From assembly GCF_000711695.1 (NCBI RefSeq), contig NW_013546996.1, positions 62,001 through 126,000 of the forward strand: a stretch of 64,000 bases of DNA, written 5' to 3'. This DNA is from Tilletiaria anomala UBC 951 (taxonomy: Eukaryota; Basidiomycota; Exobasidiomycetes; Georgefischeriales; Tilletiariaceae). How positions within the stretch are numbered: the stretch's first letter is position 1; every line of letters begins with the position of its first letter. A program made the translations under genes and the position numbers. Of this stretch, positions 1 to 10,754 are shown one piece after another. The notes under the pieces are model-generated. The model was not told the DNA's origin. It worked only from the letters and a program-made list of their open reading frames with translations, and did not search any database.

Positions 1-712
1 AATTTTGGGGCATGCACGAAGAAGCACTCAGGGAAAGGAAAGAAAGACCAGAGTACCGCCAAAGGTGCGGGATCGGGCGCTGGGACAGGCGCAGAGGAGT
101 TGAATCTCTCCTCTGATGCGATCATGGGGAAAATGGATAATGCTACAGCCAAGTGAGTCTCAAGTGGGTTTCTTACCTTCCATATATCTCTTGACAGCTT
201 ACGGCGCTCGCTGTTTCCATCATAGGGCACAACTCGGCCGCGCAACCTGGCACTTTCTACACACCATGACGCTGCGCTTCCCCGAAACCCCCACAAAAGC
301 GCAATCAGAGCAGCTCAAAGATTTTATTACGCTCTTCTCCCATCTCTACCCCTGCGGCGAATGTGCATCTCATTTCCAGCTGCTCCTTCAGAGATATCCG
401 CCGCAAGTGCGCTCACGAAAGCATGCCAGCCTGTGGCTGTGCAGCGTCCACAACAAAGTGAACGAACGGCTCGGCAAGCCGAACTTTGATTGCGGCAAGC
501 TGGACCAGACGTACGACTGTGGATGTGGGATCGACGCCATCCCGGTGTCCAATACTGGTGTTGCGACAAGCACGAGCGACTCCACGCCTTCGAAAGCAAC
601 ACCGGTGCCCGGCGTGCCGGATGGGCCCAAGGCTGCTTCGCCGTCACGAAGAGACGTGGATTGGCTTGATTTGGCTGCCTATAGGGATGCGCTAGCTGTT
701 GCACGGGTATGA
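1..712 (+). CDS. ERV2: ERV2-like FAD-dependent sulfhydryl oxidase, 5' end cut by the window
   Basis: The gene enters from the left; exon 1 is open from base 1 to 152. An intron at 153-225 (GTGAGT...TAG) restores the reading NATAKAQLGRATWHF, which matches the start of the ERV/ALR fold. Exon 2 runs 226-712. Seen: the redox pair in PCGEC, then the FAD-binding stretch SLWLCSVHNKVNERLG, and a Cys-rich DCGKL...YDCGCG end typical of Erv2 rather than Erv1. Family knowledge: these ER or secretory oxidases pass electrons from thiols to oxygen and feed disulfides to PDI. A low-complexity Ser/Thr/Pro tail of about 75 residues follows the domain. The signal peptide or membrane anchor, if any, lies outside the window. 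The Erv2 subtype is an inference from the C-terminal Cys pattern. Confidence 0.88.
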
Positions 713-1464
713 TGCAGCGCATACTGCGAGTGTTTCCTCGCTTTGGAAGCTCTTCTTCCCATGCACTGCTGCCGCTCACCTGGGGAGCACCCAGGACCGA
801 TACCCCGATGGCTTTCGCAATCGCAACTTTACACCGAGCAGCCCACATTGTATGTATAGACTTCTCTTGACTGCAGTGCCATGTTTCAAATGTTGTCGCC
901 CCGTTTCCTATGATACTGGAAAAAGATCAAGGGCCAAGGCTTTCGTCTCTTGTTCTGGAGTGTGCCATATGCAGATTGCGGGTGCCGGACAAGCCAGCCA
1001 TGCACAAAAAATGGAGTCGTCGCCGTGGAGTTATGAGAGAGGAGGGAGAAAGGGTGTCACGAGTGAAGTAGGGTTTAATACTTGCACCGAATCATGGTCA
1101 AAGACTCTCTCGGTCCACTCTGGTGGCCTTGCCATCCGGAGTGCTCATGTGGACACACCTAACCATGGAAGATGTGCTTTGGTTGGCAGCTGTATATCGA
1201 CGTGGAGAGAGGTTGAATTGATGAGTCAATGAGACTCGGGGAATATCAAGGCCATCCTTTGAAGCCATCTTGGCATTATCGGAGCTGGCTGACTAGGGGC
1301 AGTCCTTCTGCTTGGCACAGATCCTTTAGGTGCAGCGATGGAACCGCGGTGAAAGACGCAACACCCGGACGGAGAACCAGCACAACCAGCACGCTCGTTT
1401 GTGATTGCGTCATTACAAGCGCCGAGTCCACGATCCAGCCGTTCCCAGAGGACGGTATCTCGCT
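713..1464. other. Intergenic, ERV2 to HRD3 (same orientation)
   Basis: It should hold the ERV2 3' UTR and the HRD3 promoter. Open frames exist on both strands, but none has a family signature or a convincing splice pattern. No clear TATA box or repeat was seen. Confidence 0.5.
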
Positions 1465-4400
1465 ATGGCCATCTCATCAAGGCTACCATCGCAGCACCTG
1501 CGATGGTGCAGCATAGCGCACACATGGATGTCGCTCATTTTCCTACTCAGCTTCTTTGCTGTTGTGCTTCCTGGCGCACCAAGAATAGCGACGAATGACA
1601 TTTCGCCCCTGGTCTCCGCCTCAGTTGATCTGGGGGCTGTCTCCGCGTCGAGATGGGCAACTCTTAGTGGTGCATATCGTTCGGCACCCTTGTTTGGTGT
1701 CATGGCGCAACAAGTTGGTTCCTCAATGCCGGCTGATGAGGCTCAGGTCCAAGTAGGGGCAGGAGAAGCGCTTGACAAACGGGGTTATGCTCGTCGAAAC
1801 GACGGTCAAGAGCAGCGCGACGAAGAAATTCTTGCGCGAACCATCAGCTTACCGAGGGATGGATCCCATAACGCACGCTACACTCCTCAGGAAGCGTATG
1901 ATCGCGCTCTCCGTCTCTTGCGCTCCGTCACGTTAGCACATCAACGACGCATGCAAGAGTCGAACTCCAAGGGCTCCAGCGGCGCTCCAGAAGGCAGCGA
2001 TGGCGACTCTGACCCCAACCCCTCGCGTAAATCCGGGGCTACAGGCAGCTCTGCGCCGCGGCATTCCGTTCTGCCCAGTTGGAAGGACATCATTCGTGCA
2101 ACGTACAGTCCCTTTGGCATAGTGATACGCGTCTACCACAAGCTCAGCGACTTGTTCGCCTCTACAGCTCGTGCAGCACAGTACGGCCGATTCATTCTTG
2201 CGCGCACCTTTGCATTTCTGCACGGCATAACGGGCGGCGACCCAGGGGCAACCGGTGGCGGAGTCGGCGCTGGGGTGGGGCGCCTCTTGGGTACTGGGTC
2301 TACCCAGAGGCCCGCAGGCGCCGCGTTTGGATATGGATACGGAGGAGCGGAGACGGAACAGAAGTACGCGACGACAGGAATAGACACAGACAGGAAGAGC
2401 GAGCGCGCTTGGCCTAGCGCACAGCCGCGCCAGCTGTGGCCGGAGTGGGAGGCTTTTGCCGACGAGGCACTCTTTGGACCTCACATCGGCACCGGTGCTT
2501 TCTCAAGAACGACGGACAAGCGAAACAAGGAGTATGGCCTCAGCTACACTGATCGGCTGTTCCGAGCGGTCAAGGGCCGGGTGTTTGAAACTCTGATGGG
2601 AAAGGAGCAGACGAAACACGACCCCACAAAGAGGCCAGTTATCAGTCCCGGCGAGCTGAAGCGTGCCCAGAGAGTCGAAGAGGCCGTGAGCCTGCTACAA
2701 GCAATCGTCAACGTGGGCACAGACAAAGTCTCTTCCGACGCGATTGAGCGCAGCCTATCGCCCAAGGACATCATTGCTGCTGCTCTGCAAGCGCAGTCTC
2801 CACCGGCGGAGCCCACGAACGACTCCACTACCACAAGTTCCCTTGAACGGCCACTTCGCGAGGTCCAGTCTGACGCCCTCTGGGTTCTCGGCGAGCACCA
2901 CCTCTGGGGAACCCACGGAAGCGCGGCTGATGTGCCGCGCGCGCGTGCTGCATTCGAGCAGCTTGCGCAAGCTACGGGAAACAGCAGCGCGCATGTCCGA
3001 TTGGGATTCCTAGACGGCAGCGGCTGGGGTCATGGGTTGGCAGCTGGGGGGGTGCGTCCAGGCGCTGACACGAATGGGACGCGGGGCGATCAAGAGAAGG
3101 ATGATGCGGAGGACATCTTTGGCGTTGGCAGGGGTGGCGCGGAGCAAGCCTCTGCGTTGTTGCACTTTGCGGCCGCCGCACGGTCCGGTGACCCGGATGG
3201 ACAGGTCTCTTTGGGCTATCGGCACTGGGCAGGTATCGGCACTCCTAGTGCCTGTCAAGACGCGCTGGTCTGGTATGAGAAAGCGGCTGACCATTGTGAG
3301 CCGGACTGGCAACCACGGGGCCCATGTGGGATTTGCACGCTGACTTCAGGAACCAATCTACTTCTCTGATCCAGCATATGCACGATTCATGAACGGCCCA
3401 CCTGGAGGGCTGACACTGCCATATACTAAGATCCGTCTTTCGGATATTGAAGGCGGTGTGTACGGTCCAGGCGCCTCCGTTGCTTCAACAGGAACAGGAG
3501 CGCAAATGCCGCAAATGCATGCAGTGCTTAATTCGTTGCCGGGCAGCGGCGCCGACTCTGATTCGCGCCGCTTGGAGGACATGCTAGAGTTCTACACGTA
3601 CCATGCTGACAATGGCGAGCCTTGGCACATGCTCTTCCTTGCACGCATCTACTATCACGGCAGCCTCTGGGGCCCAGGCGAGACGGCCGGCGCCGTAGCG
3701 ACGGACTACGGCAAATCGCTGCGCTACCTGCTGAGGATTGCGTCGCAGGTGTGGCCGCGCGACAGCGGCACAGTGCTCCGCGGTGGGCCTGCAAAGTTGG
3801 TCGCGGGACCGGGTGAGCGTGGCGAAGATGTTCGAATGCCGAATGTTGACAACACGCTGCTCAGCCACGCCGGCACTGCTGCAGGCATGATTGGACATAT
3901 GTACTTGCGTGGCGAAGGTGTCCCGCAGGATTTTCACCGCGCCTGGGTCTGGTTCCAGCGAGGTATCGACCTGGCGGATGCAGTGTCGCACAATGGTGTA
4001 GGCATCATGCTGCGCGACGGGCTCGGCGTACCTCGCGACGTCGCCAAAGCAGTTCAAGCCTTTGAGATCCCTGCTTCCGAGAAGATTCCACACACGGGCG
4101 CCATTGTCAATATTGCCAAGATCCTCTACGATATAGGAGATCGAGCGGACGCCAGGAAGCGCTTCGAGACAGCGATATTCTGGGGTAATCCGTTCGAGTC
4201 TTACTACTGGCTCGCGAAATTGAACTCTGCCCAAGCACGCTCGCCCCAGTCCACAGCTCAAGCGCCCAGGCCACAACAAGACGACCTGTGCCGATTAGCT
4301 GTCGTTGGCTTTAAGCGTGTCGTCGAGCGCGGCGATTGGGACAACCCTGTCTTCCACCGTGCGGAGAAGGCGTGGCGGCGTGGTCATCGCGAAAAGGCAC

Positions 4401-5350
4401 TCCTCGGCTGGATGATGGCCGGCGAGCGAGGGTACGAAGCGGCGCAGAACAACATTGCGTGGATCTTGGATCGCGACAAGCGCATGTTCCGTATTCCAGC
4501 CATCGACGTCGAAAGCACACAAGAGAACAACAGCAACGATCGTCTTGCCCTGCTCCAGTGGACGCGCAGTGCCGGGCAGAATAACATCGATGCATTGGTC
4601 AAGATGGGCGACTATTACTTCCGTGGACTAGGTACAGAGTCGCCTGGTGTCCCGTCCTATGTCAAAGCAGCGTTCTGTTACCAGGCAGCAGCCGACAGCC
4701 GGCTCTCTGCGCTAGCGTATTGGAATTTGGCCTGGATGCATGAGACGGGCGTGGGCGTGCCGCGACAAGACTTCGTTCTTGCGAAGCGCTACTACGACAC
4801 CGCCTGGGTCATCAATCGTTCCGAGGCATATCTTCCGGTTCTTCTTTCTCTCATCCGTCTCCACCTCCGTGCGCTATGGGCCACTGCAACACGTGGCGAT
4901 GCGACTGCGGCAAGCCTCTGGTCCAGCTATGCAGGCTCCTCGGAGATGATGGCGTATACGGAGCAAGAGGAGCATAGCTTGGAGGCTGCCGCGCGGATGG
5001 GTGGCCTAACAAAGCAACAAAGCGATACGTTTCTGGACAATAAGCATGGCCATGGACATGACGAGTACGACCATGCGGATCCTAACCTGCCAGAGTCGTA
5101 TGACCAACGCCGGCTGAAGCGTTTCGATGATGAGCTGGAGGGCGATGATTGGAGCCAAGGCGAGGCTGATGCCGAGGGGACTTTGGAGGGCTTCCTGCTC
5201 GTCTTGAGCTTGTCTGCACTAGCATACTTTGTATATCTGCGTCAGCAGGCGCAGTTGCGGTTGCGGCAGCAAGGTGCGCCACCACCTCAACATGGGCAGC
5301 AGCAGCAGGAGGAAGATGCGCTGCAAGAATTTCCAGACCCGCGACCATAA
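1465..5350 (+). CDS. HRD3: HRD3/SEL1L, Sel1-repeat subunit of the Hrd1 ERAD ubiquitin ligase
   Basis: Two exons, 1465-3295 and 3375-5350, give 1268 residues. The intron 3296-3374 (GTGAGC...CAG) joins AADH to SYARFMNGPPGG. The ATG at 1465 was chosen because it places a hydrophobic signal segment (SLIFLLSFFAVVLP) near the N-terminus. Several Sel1/TPR-like repeats are visible, e.g. SLGYRHWAGIG and GHMYLRGEGVPQDF. The block GPPGGLTLPYTKIRLSD is a hallmark of Hrd3/SEL1L. A membrane span at about 1214-1232 is followed by a Gln/Pro-rich cytosolic tail of about 36 residues. Family knowledge: Hrd3 sits in the ER lumen, recruits misfolded substrates and stabilises Hrd1. The first ~350 residues are Gly/Ala-rich and poorly conserved in style. 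The stop codon lies only 36 bp from the convergent TRM7 stop. Confidence 0.92.
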
Positions 5351-5386
5351 CACTTTGTATCATAGTCAGTCGTACCGGAAAGCGCT

Positions 5387-6304
5387 TTATTTGGCGTCCC
5401 ATGCCGACAAGTCTCCGCAAGCAGTCATGCCAAGGATCTTTTGCATTTCAACCGGAAGGGAGGTTACTTCATCCTGCGGGACGTTTCGCAGGCCACCAAA
5501 GTCGAGGAGTGCAGCCGTCCTCTTGCGGTCGAAGCCTTTGTCAAAAGGAGGTCGAAAGTTGCGACACACCAAGAAATGCTCTACGCTGGTAGGACGGCTG
5601 CTCCGTGGCTTGACGATATCCACATGCTCGAACCACTGTTGAAACTGGAGCGTGAGAAGGTTGCCAGATTCGTCCATGCTCGACGTGTTGCCTTTTGATC
5701 GCTGGGTGAAGATCTTGGCGATGAAAGTTCCGCCGACCTCGAGCAGGCGCAGAGTAATCTGCGTGGCGGCGAGCATAAGCTGGGCGTGTAGGTACTCGTC
5801 CAAGTCGTGGACACCTGTCACATCTGGTGCACCATCGCATACGATGAGTTGGGCGAGACCTTCTTCATCGTTTGCGGAAGGCTTGTCGCTCCGCAGAGCC
5901 TGAACGACAGCATCTGCCGTCTCCTGCCGTGTGATGTCTCCGAGAATGTTGATCACACCGGGTATTGGCGCCATAGGCTGCAGATCTACAGCGACAATGC
6001 GAGATCCCGGTGGTAGTTTTTGCGTCAGGACTTGCGACCATGAGCCAGGCGCTGCGCAAAGGTCAACGACTCTCGTCGGCGCCTTAGAGCGGTCTTTGAC
6101 CAGGCGCATCGGATTCTTTTTTCGTTTGGGCATGCTGCCATCCGCGGGAAACTCCCAGTAGTCACCCATCGCGTAGCTATCGCAGTGGAAGAGCGAGTAT
6201 ATCTCGTCCAGGTGCAGCAGCTTGTAAGCCGACCGAGCCCGGTACCCGTCTGTTTTGGACTGGCGGTAATAAATATCACGCTTGTCTGTTGTTGAGGCAC
6301 CCAT
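5387..6304 (-). CDS. TRM7: TRM7/FTSJ1 tRNA 2'-O-ribose methyltransferase
   Basis: Single exon, 305 residues, starting MGASTTDKRDIYYR, the usual start of Trm7. The SAM-binding motif DLCAAPGSWSQVL is intact. The catalytic K-D-K-E set of the FtsJ family can be placed at K28, D157 (VCDGAPD), K197 (GGTFIAKIF) and E242 (SVEHFLVCRNF). Family knowledge: Trm7 methylates riboses 32 and 34 of the tRNA anticodon loop, with Trm732 and Trm734 as partners. Odd: about 36 extra residues (roughly 41-76, Lys/Arg-rich) lie between the N-terminal helix and the SAM motif, where human FTSJ1 runs straight through. This is either a true lineage insertion or an unrecognised intron. The frame stays open, so it is kept as coding. 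Confidence 0.93.
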   Translation of the reverse strand: MGASTTDKRDIYYRQSKTDGYRARSAYKLLHLDEIYSLFHCDSYAMGDYWEFPADGSMPKRKKNPMRLVKDRSKAPTRVVDLCAAPGSWSQVLTQKLPPGSRIVAVDLQPMAPIPGVINILGDITRQETADAVVQALRSDKPSANDEEGLAQLIVCDGAPDVTGVHDLDEYLHAQLMLAATQITLRLLEVGGTFIAKIFTQRSKGNTSSMDESGNLLTLQFQQWFEHVDIVKPRSSRPTSVEHFLVCRNFRPPFDKGFDRKRTAALLDFGGLRNVPQDEVTSLPVEMQKILGMTACGDLSAWDAK

Positions 6305-9031
6305 ACTGACGGTATGCTGACGGCTGAGGCACGTACAGCAGGCTTTCCGGCTTGGCCTTGGTATGAATCGAATGCACTCAGTACACAGCACAGAAGTGCC
6401 CTGAAGAGCCTGGGAATGCGTCCACTACAACAATTTGGACTGAGAAAGCTGATTTGTAATGGTGGGTTGAGCATGATAGTAAGTCTATTCAGACTTTTGT
6501 TGTTTGTTATATTTAATGGTCCTGTGGAATTTGGCACCCGCAACCCGATGCACACTGAGCCCTTGCCTTACATGCACGGAGACAGTTAAAAGACATTTCA
6601 TAAACGCAGCAGAAAGCACAATCGAAACAAAACCCTCCCTTTCCCATACACCCGTGCGCTTCGTCCGCCAACTCTTACCATGCCATGATGGCGAGCACCT
6701 CTATTTTCACTGCATACACCCCACCGACCAAGGGTGATTTGGAAGCGTGGTTCCCCAGGGCTGAAGGCACGCGCACCCTCGATGCGCCATATCACGGATG
6801 GACCGCATGAACCACCTTCTCGACCACGTCGAGTCTCGCTTGCAGGCCAGGCCCCCACAGACTCTGAGCGCCTGGAGAACATTGATTTCAAACACTAGCC
6901 GTCTCCAAGGGAAGGTTTCCTCGAGTTTGCCGCACGTACGACCGGCATTCAAAGAGTCTTCCACACACTGTCCACTCGTGTGAACGCCTTGGAAGCATGC
7001 GGGCGCGCCACTCCATCCGGCTGAGCATCGTCATCTGTCACCCCTGTCCAAGCCCTCCTTTGTGATATCGCGTGTCGCCACCATCAACAGCGAGTGTACG
7101 AACCTCGACCGCTTCCTCCAAAGGATCAAGGCAGTGGAGGCCCTCTTCACCTGTTCTGAGATAGTAGCCAACCTGTCCATAGCCTTTGCAGCCAACTCAC
7201 GGGCTCAGCCTTTGCAGCCAACTCACGGGCTCAGCTCTGATGGGTTGAGCTCCAACCCGCTGAGCGTACCACCTTTCGCTCCCACCTGCCTGATTTCCTG
7301 GCCCGGATGCGTACAGAGTTTTTTCCTAGCATCATCCGCCTCCGTGCTTACCTGTCAGCTATGGTCTGGAATATCAATGCTACCACTTTTGACCCTTACG
7401 TTTAATGCGTGATGGAGACGTTGCTTATCATTGGCGACACGCCTGCGTCCGTCCAAGCCTCTTACGTCTTTGAAGGGCATGTCACCCATAACCCATGCGT
7501 GGCTCCCTATGCCTCTGGGCGCGTCCTCACCCGCCGCCCTCCGCAAGGCCGTGCAGGACCATGGTGACATGGCGATCGCCTTGGGTTCTCCTCGGGACCG
7601 TCAGTTCACATTCAACGGCCAAACCCTCTCGCAAGCTTTTTGCATTGTCCAGACACGAGAATGCCTCATTTCTACAACCTAAGTCCGCCTCAAAACGGCT
7701 CCATTCGCACCAACGGCGGCCTTGCACACTTGTCTTTCAATCCGTTCCTTCACAATCCTCCATCGCACGCCTAGGTGTCCCATTGGACAATTAGGGGTTC
7801 TTCTTTGTTCTCGTTCTTCGCACCATGCATCAACGACAGGCCGTGGCCGCATGATCTGGTGGGTGGTGTGCTGAGCCCGCCCAAGGCTCCACATATATTG
7901 TCCTTCGATTCACTTCACTTCCGGCCTTTTAACTATGATCACACATGCTGACCATGTACACTGAGCCCTTGCTTCAGCATGGTTCTGACCTTTCCTCACT
8001 GAAATATAAAGGTATAGTTGATCTTCGCTAGGGCACGCCCCTCCCTTCTCTACTTGTCGCACTTCGGTGCCACTATTCTTCCTTGCCAGCCACATCATTC
8101 ACACCCACACACCATGTCTACCTCACCGTAAAGTATTCCTAGAAATGATCACGCGTCGATTCGCATGCTCTCTGAGTGCAGTTACTAAGCGTGCGGTGAA
8201 CAGACATCCCATCGTGGCATAATCGCCAATTGAGCGGGTGGTAACGGCCGCTCGAGCCAGGCTCAGCATGCGTTGTCACTACCATCGCAATGCATCCTCT
8301 CTGTGGGCACTCCTCGAGATTCACCTCGAGCCGTTTCGTCGCTTCTCCCCTATGTGCACAGCTGAGTAGTTCGCAATACGCAGAAAGTCAACCGCTGCCA
8401 TCCTTCCTCCGTGGTAGCCCCCCCCGTACCCAGCTCAAGCAATGATCGCCACTTGGGTTTAGCCCTGGCGCGAGGGGCAATCGCCGCCAGTGAAATGGCG
8501 AGCATATGCAGCATTAGGTTTTCTAATCAGAGACAGCATCTTAGGTGCTCGCAGAAAGGGGAAAAGGGCAAGTGTCTCGCGGTCAAACTTGGTGAAGGGC
8601 CTGAGCGAGGATCCAACGGGGTGGGGATGCGCTCCCACAACGAACTCTTGCCTCTGCATGGCATATACGTGCGTAGAGTCACCCCTACGGTCCCCATGCT
8701 TTCTCCTGCGGTGCCTTCACGATAATCATTGACTTGCCGACATATCAGTTGTCGCAGCTGCTCTCTCCTTTGAGACTTTGACATCCATCTCGCAGCCTCT
8801 CAGGTCGTCGTCTCCAGATTTCGCATTTAAAGCCTATCAACCGCACAGCAATCGATCCAGGTTTTGTCCGCCTGAAGGTCCGTATTAAAGATGTCTCCAT
8901 TTGGCCTCCGTTAAAAATAATTCTGACAAGAATAGAACGGATGGTCTCCTGCTGCAGTACAAAAAGAAGCATGTTGCGTGCAGCTTGCAAACGTTCAACA
9001 ACGTTCAACGCAATCCTCCATGTAGATTATT
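6305..9031. other. 2.7-kb stretch with no recognised gene
   Basis: It should contain the TRM7 promoter at its left edge. The rest shows only short open frames without domains. A TATA-like site (tataaagg, 8005-8012) lies about 100 bp before an ATG at 8114 that opens only five codons. A short direct match (acactgagcccttgc) occurs near 6550 and 7958. The stretch around 7060-7700 reads like decayed coding sequence, possibly of an old mobile element, but I cannot name a family. Confidence 0.4.
7181..7232. repeat. Perfect 26-bp tandem duplication
   Basis: The unit beginning agcctttgcagcc occurs twice head to tail (7181-7206 and 7207-7232) with no mismatch that I can see. Perfect identity in otherwise decayed sequence suggests a recent slippage or duplication event. 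It does not overlap a recognised gene. Confidence 0.9.
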
Positions 9032-10297
9032 TCATTGTTTCCCTTGGTTAGAATATGCAGCTAGGTGAAGAATTGCAATGCCTAAGCGCCTCCAAGCGGT
9101 CTTGTCAGCATCTTGATCCGCATCCGCATCCGCCTGAATTGACCGCGCGAAAACCTCCTTCGCGATCAATCTGAACGCGGGGAAGCGTGACGCCCGTAAA
9201 GGCAGCGTCGATACGCCTGCAGCGCTCTCTACTCTCTCGAGATCCGCCTGTTCGGATGCAGAACGCACCACCACCCGTGTGAGATATGCCTGGCCTGAGG
9301 ACACGATGAATGAGATATAGCAGCTCATCACGCTTGGGAGGTCCACCAGGACGATGCTCGTCCCACCCGTTGAAGCCCAGTGGCTGCATCGTATTCGCAC
9401 CTTGATTCTGCGCTGAGAGAGGTGCTGCTCGATGGATTTCGCGTACTCTAACCACGTCTGCTCATCGGTTGCATCTGCCGGGATGCCCTGTACTGCACTC
9501 GATGGAACGTAGTAGACTGACTTGCTGTGATTGCGCTCGTTACTCTCCATCTTGAGCTGGGCTACCGCAGGCTCTTCTTCCTCTGGCCGTCGCTGTTGCT
9601 CGGCGTCTTTGGTCAACTTTTGACGCTTTTTCACCCGCTCGATCCGCGTCTCCAGCTGTTCTTTGGGCGTCTCGTGCATGAGTCGTCCCGCGACGCTCAG
9701 CGCCGCTTGCCTTGTGCGCAAAGGATTGGCTGGATCCGGCATGGGGTTGCTGAGCATCTCGATGCCACGGTGCAAGTCTCCAACGAGGTTGAATGCGTGC
9801 TGTACGGCGCCGCGATAGCGCGACATGATGTTCGGGAAGCCCATCGCGACGGATTCCATGTTGAGCTGCGCGATCAATGCCGGCGTCGCGGGTTGTAGCG
9901 GCAGCAGCAAGGCAGGTAGCATTTGCGCCAAGCCAGGTTGCGAAGTGACCTGTGCATTAGGAGAGGGTTTATTCGGGAGACTGTTGTTCCCGCCACCTCC
10001 TCGCTGCTGCATAAGAGGTGCGTCGGATGAGTCGGATGCGGCATCGTCCGCCTCTTGTTCCTCTGGGCGATTGATCGGAGTGAGATTCGCGATCGTCCCA
10101 CCGCGGGGAGTTGCAGCGCTGAGTAGGTCCGCTTCTCCAGATGTGGATGTCGGTTGGCTCAGATCAGAAGTAGAATCGAGTAACAAGAGTAGAGACTGGA
10201 TCTGATTAACGGCCGTCCGGAGGTCTGCCGGGGTCGGTGGTCCAACTGATGCGGTCAGAGGCGCATCCGACGGCGTCGGACCCTTTGCAGACGCCAT
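9032..10297 (-). CDS. Uncharacterised protein, possibly Mediator subunit 27-like
   Basis: One exon of 421 residues from the ATG at 10297 (MASAKGPTP); the frame stays open upstream but has no other ATG. The N-terminal half carries a Leu-rich segment (QIQSLLLLLDS) and Ser/Pro/Gln-rich spacers. A Lys/Arg/Glu-rich coiled-coil-like stretch (RIERVKKRQKL) comes before the C-terminal half. The C-terminal half looks ordered: WLEYAKSIEQHL, then DLPSVMSCYISFIVSS, then SRFPAFRLIAKEVFARSIQ. That order (short helix, beta-rich segment, closing helix) resembles fungal proteins assigned to the Med27 family of the Mediator tail. This resemblance is from memory and weak. The gene is divergent from PEX12. A possible upstream exon at 10570-10720 was considered and not accepted. 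Confidence 0.55.
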   Translation of the reverse strand: MASAKGPTPSDAPLTASVGPPTPADLRTAVNQIQSLLLLLDSTSDLSQPTSTSGEADLLSAATPRGGTIANLTPINRPEEQEADDAASDSSDAPLMQQRGGGGNNSLPNKPSPNAQVTSQPGLAQMLPALLLPLQPATPALIAQLNMESVAMGFPNIMSRYRGAVQHAFNLVGDLHRGIEMLSNPMPDPANPLRTRQAALSVAGRLMHETPKEQLETRIERVKKRQKLTKDAEQQRRPEEEEPAVAQLKMESNERNHSKSVYYVPSSAVQGIPADATDEQTWLEYAKSIEQHLSQRRIKVRIRCSHWASTGGTSIVLVDLPSVMSCYISFIVSSGQAYLTRVVVRSASEQADLERVESAAGVSTLPLRASRFPAFRLIAKEVFARSIQADADADQDADKTAWRRLGIAILHLAAYSNQGKQ

Positions 10298-10754
10298 GAC
10301 CTGGGCGAACTGCTTGCGTAATTTTATGCGGCGCTCTTTAAAGACTGCACCTGAAGGCGTTCTGAGGACCAAGAGCGCTTCTGTATGTCCTGAATCCTCT
10401 AGTAAGCAAGCTTCTCATCAACTTCGCCAGTTGTCCCTCCCGCTCCGCACCTCGGCCGTTCGGCGCGGAACAGCTGTCAAAGACCGGAGCGGACGCGGGG
10501 AAGCGATCCTCAACACTCTCCTCCAAGCTGGGATCCAAAGGCGCTTCGTCAAGAATCAACCACGAACCTTTCCTCTTCAAACGTCATGAGCTGGATCATC
10601 CAGCCACCAACAAGCATGTTCAGCGGGATGATGGGGTGACAGTCGTCGCGCTCTCGCAAATTCGGGCTCTGTAGATTGTGGAAAAGACACGGCAGGTTGC
10701 GCGGCTTGCAAGCCTACCCTCTCTCATCTGCCCAACGTACACTTTTTAGTCCAA
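10298..10754. promoter_or_regulatory. Shared upstream region of the Med27-like gene and PEX12
   Basis: A 457-bp interval between two divergent start codons, so it should hold both promoters. No TATA box or clear operator was recognised. Minus-strand frames are open over parts of it, which leaves room for an unrecognised 5' exon of the minus-strand gene. Confidence 0.45.

Noticed and set aside
327-848. 173-codon minus-strand frame opposite ERV2
   Set aside because: It is antisense to the clearly conserved ERV2 exon and has no signature of its own.
699-1232. 177-codon plus-strand frame after ERV2
   Set aside because: No good ATG, no domain, mixed composition; more likely UTR and spacer.
7060-7700. 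Decayed retroelement-like coding traces
   Set aside because: Peptide fragments are suggestive only; no terminal repeats or recognisable domain, so no family is claimed.
10570-10720. Minus-strand peptide (e.g. PIIPLNMLVGGWMIQL) upstream of the Med27-like gene
   Set aside because: It is open for only about 40 codons, is followed by a stop, and no donor-acceptor pair joins it in phase to the downstream frame.
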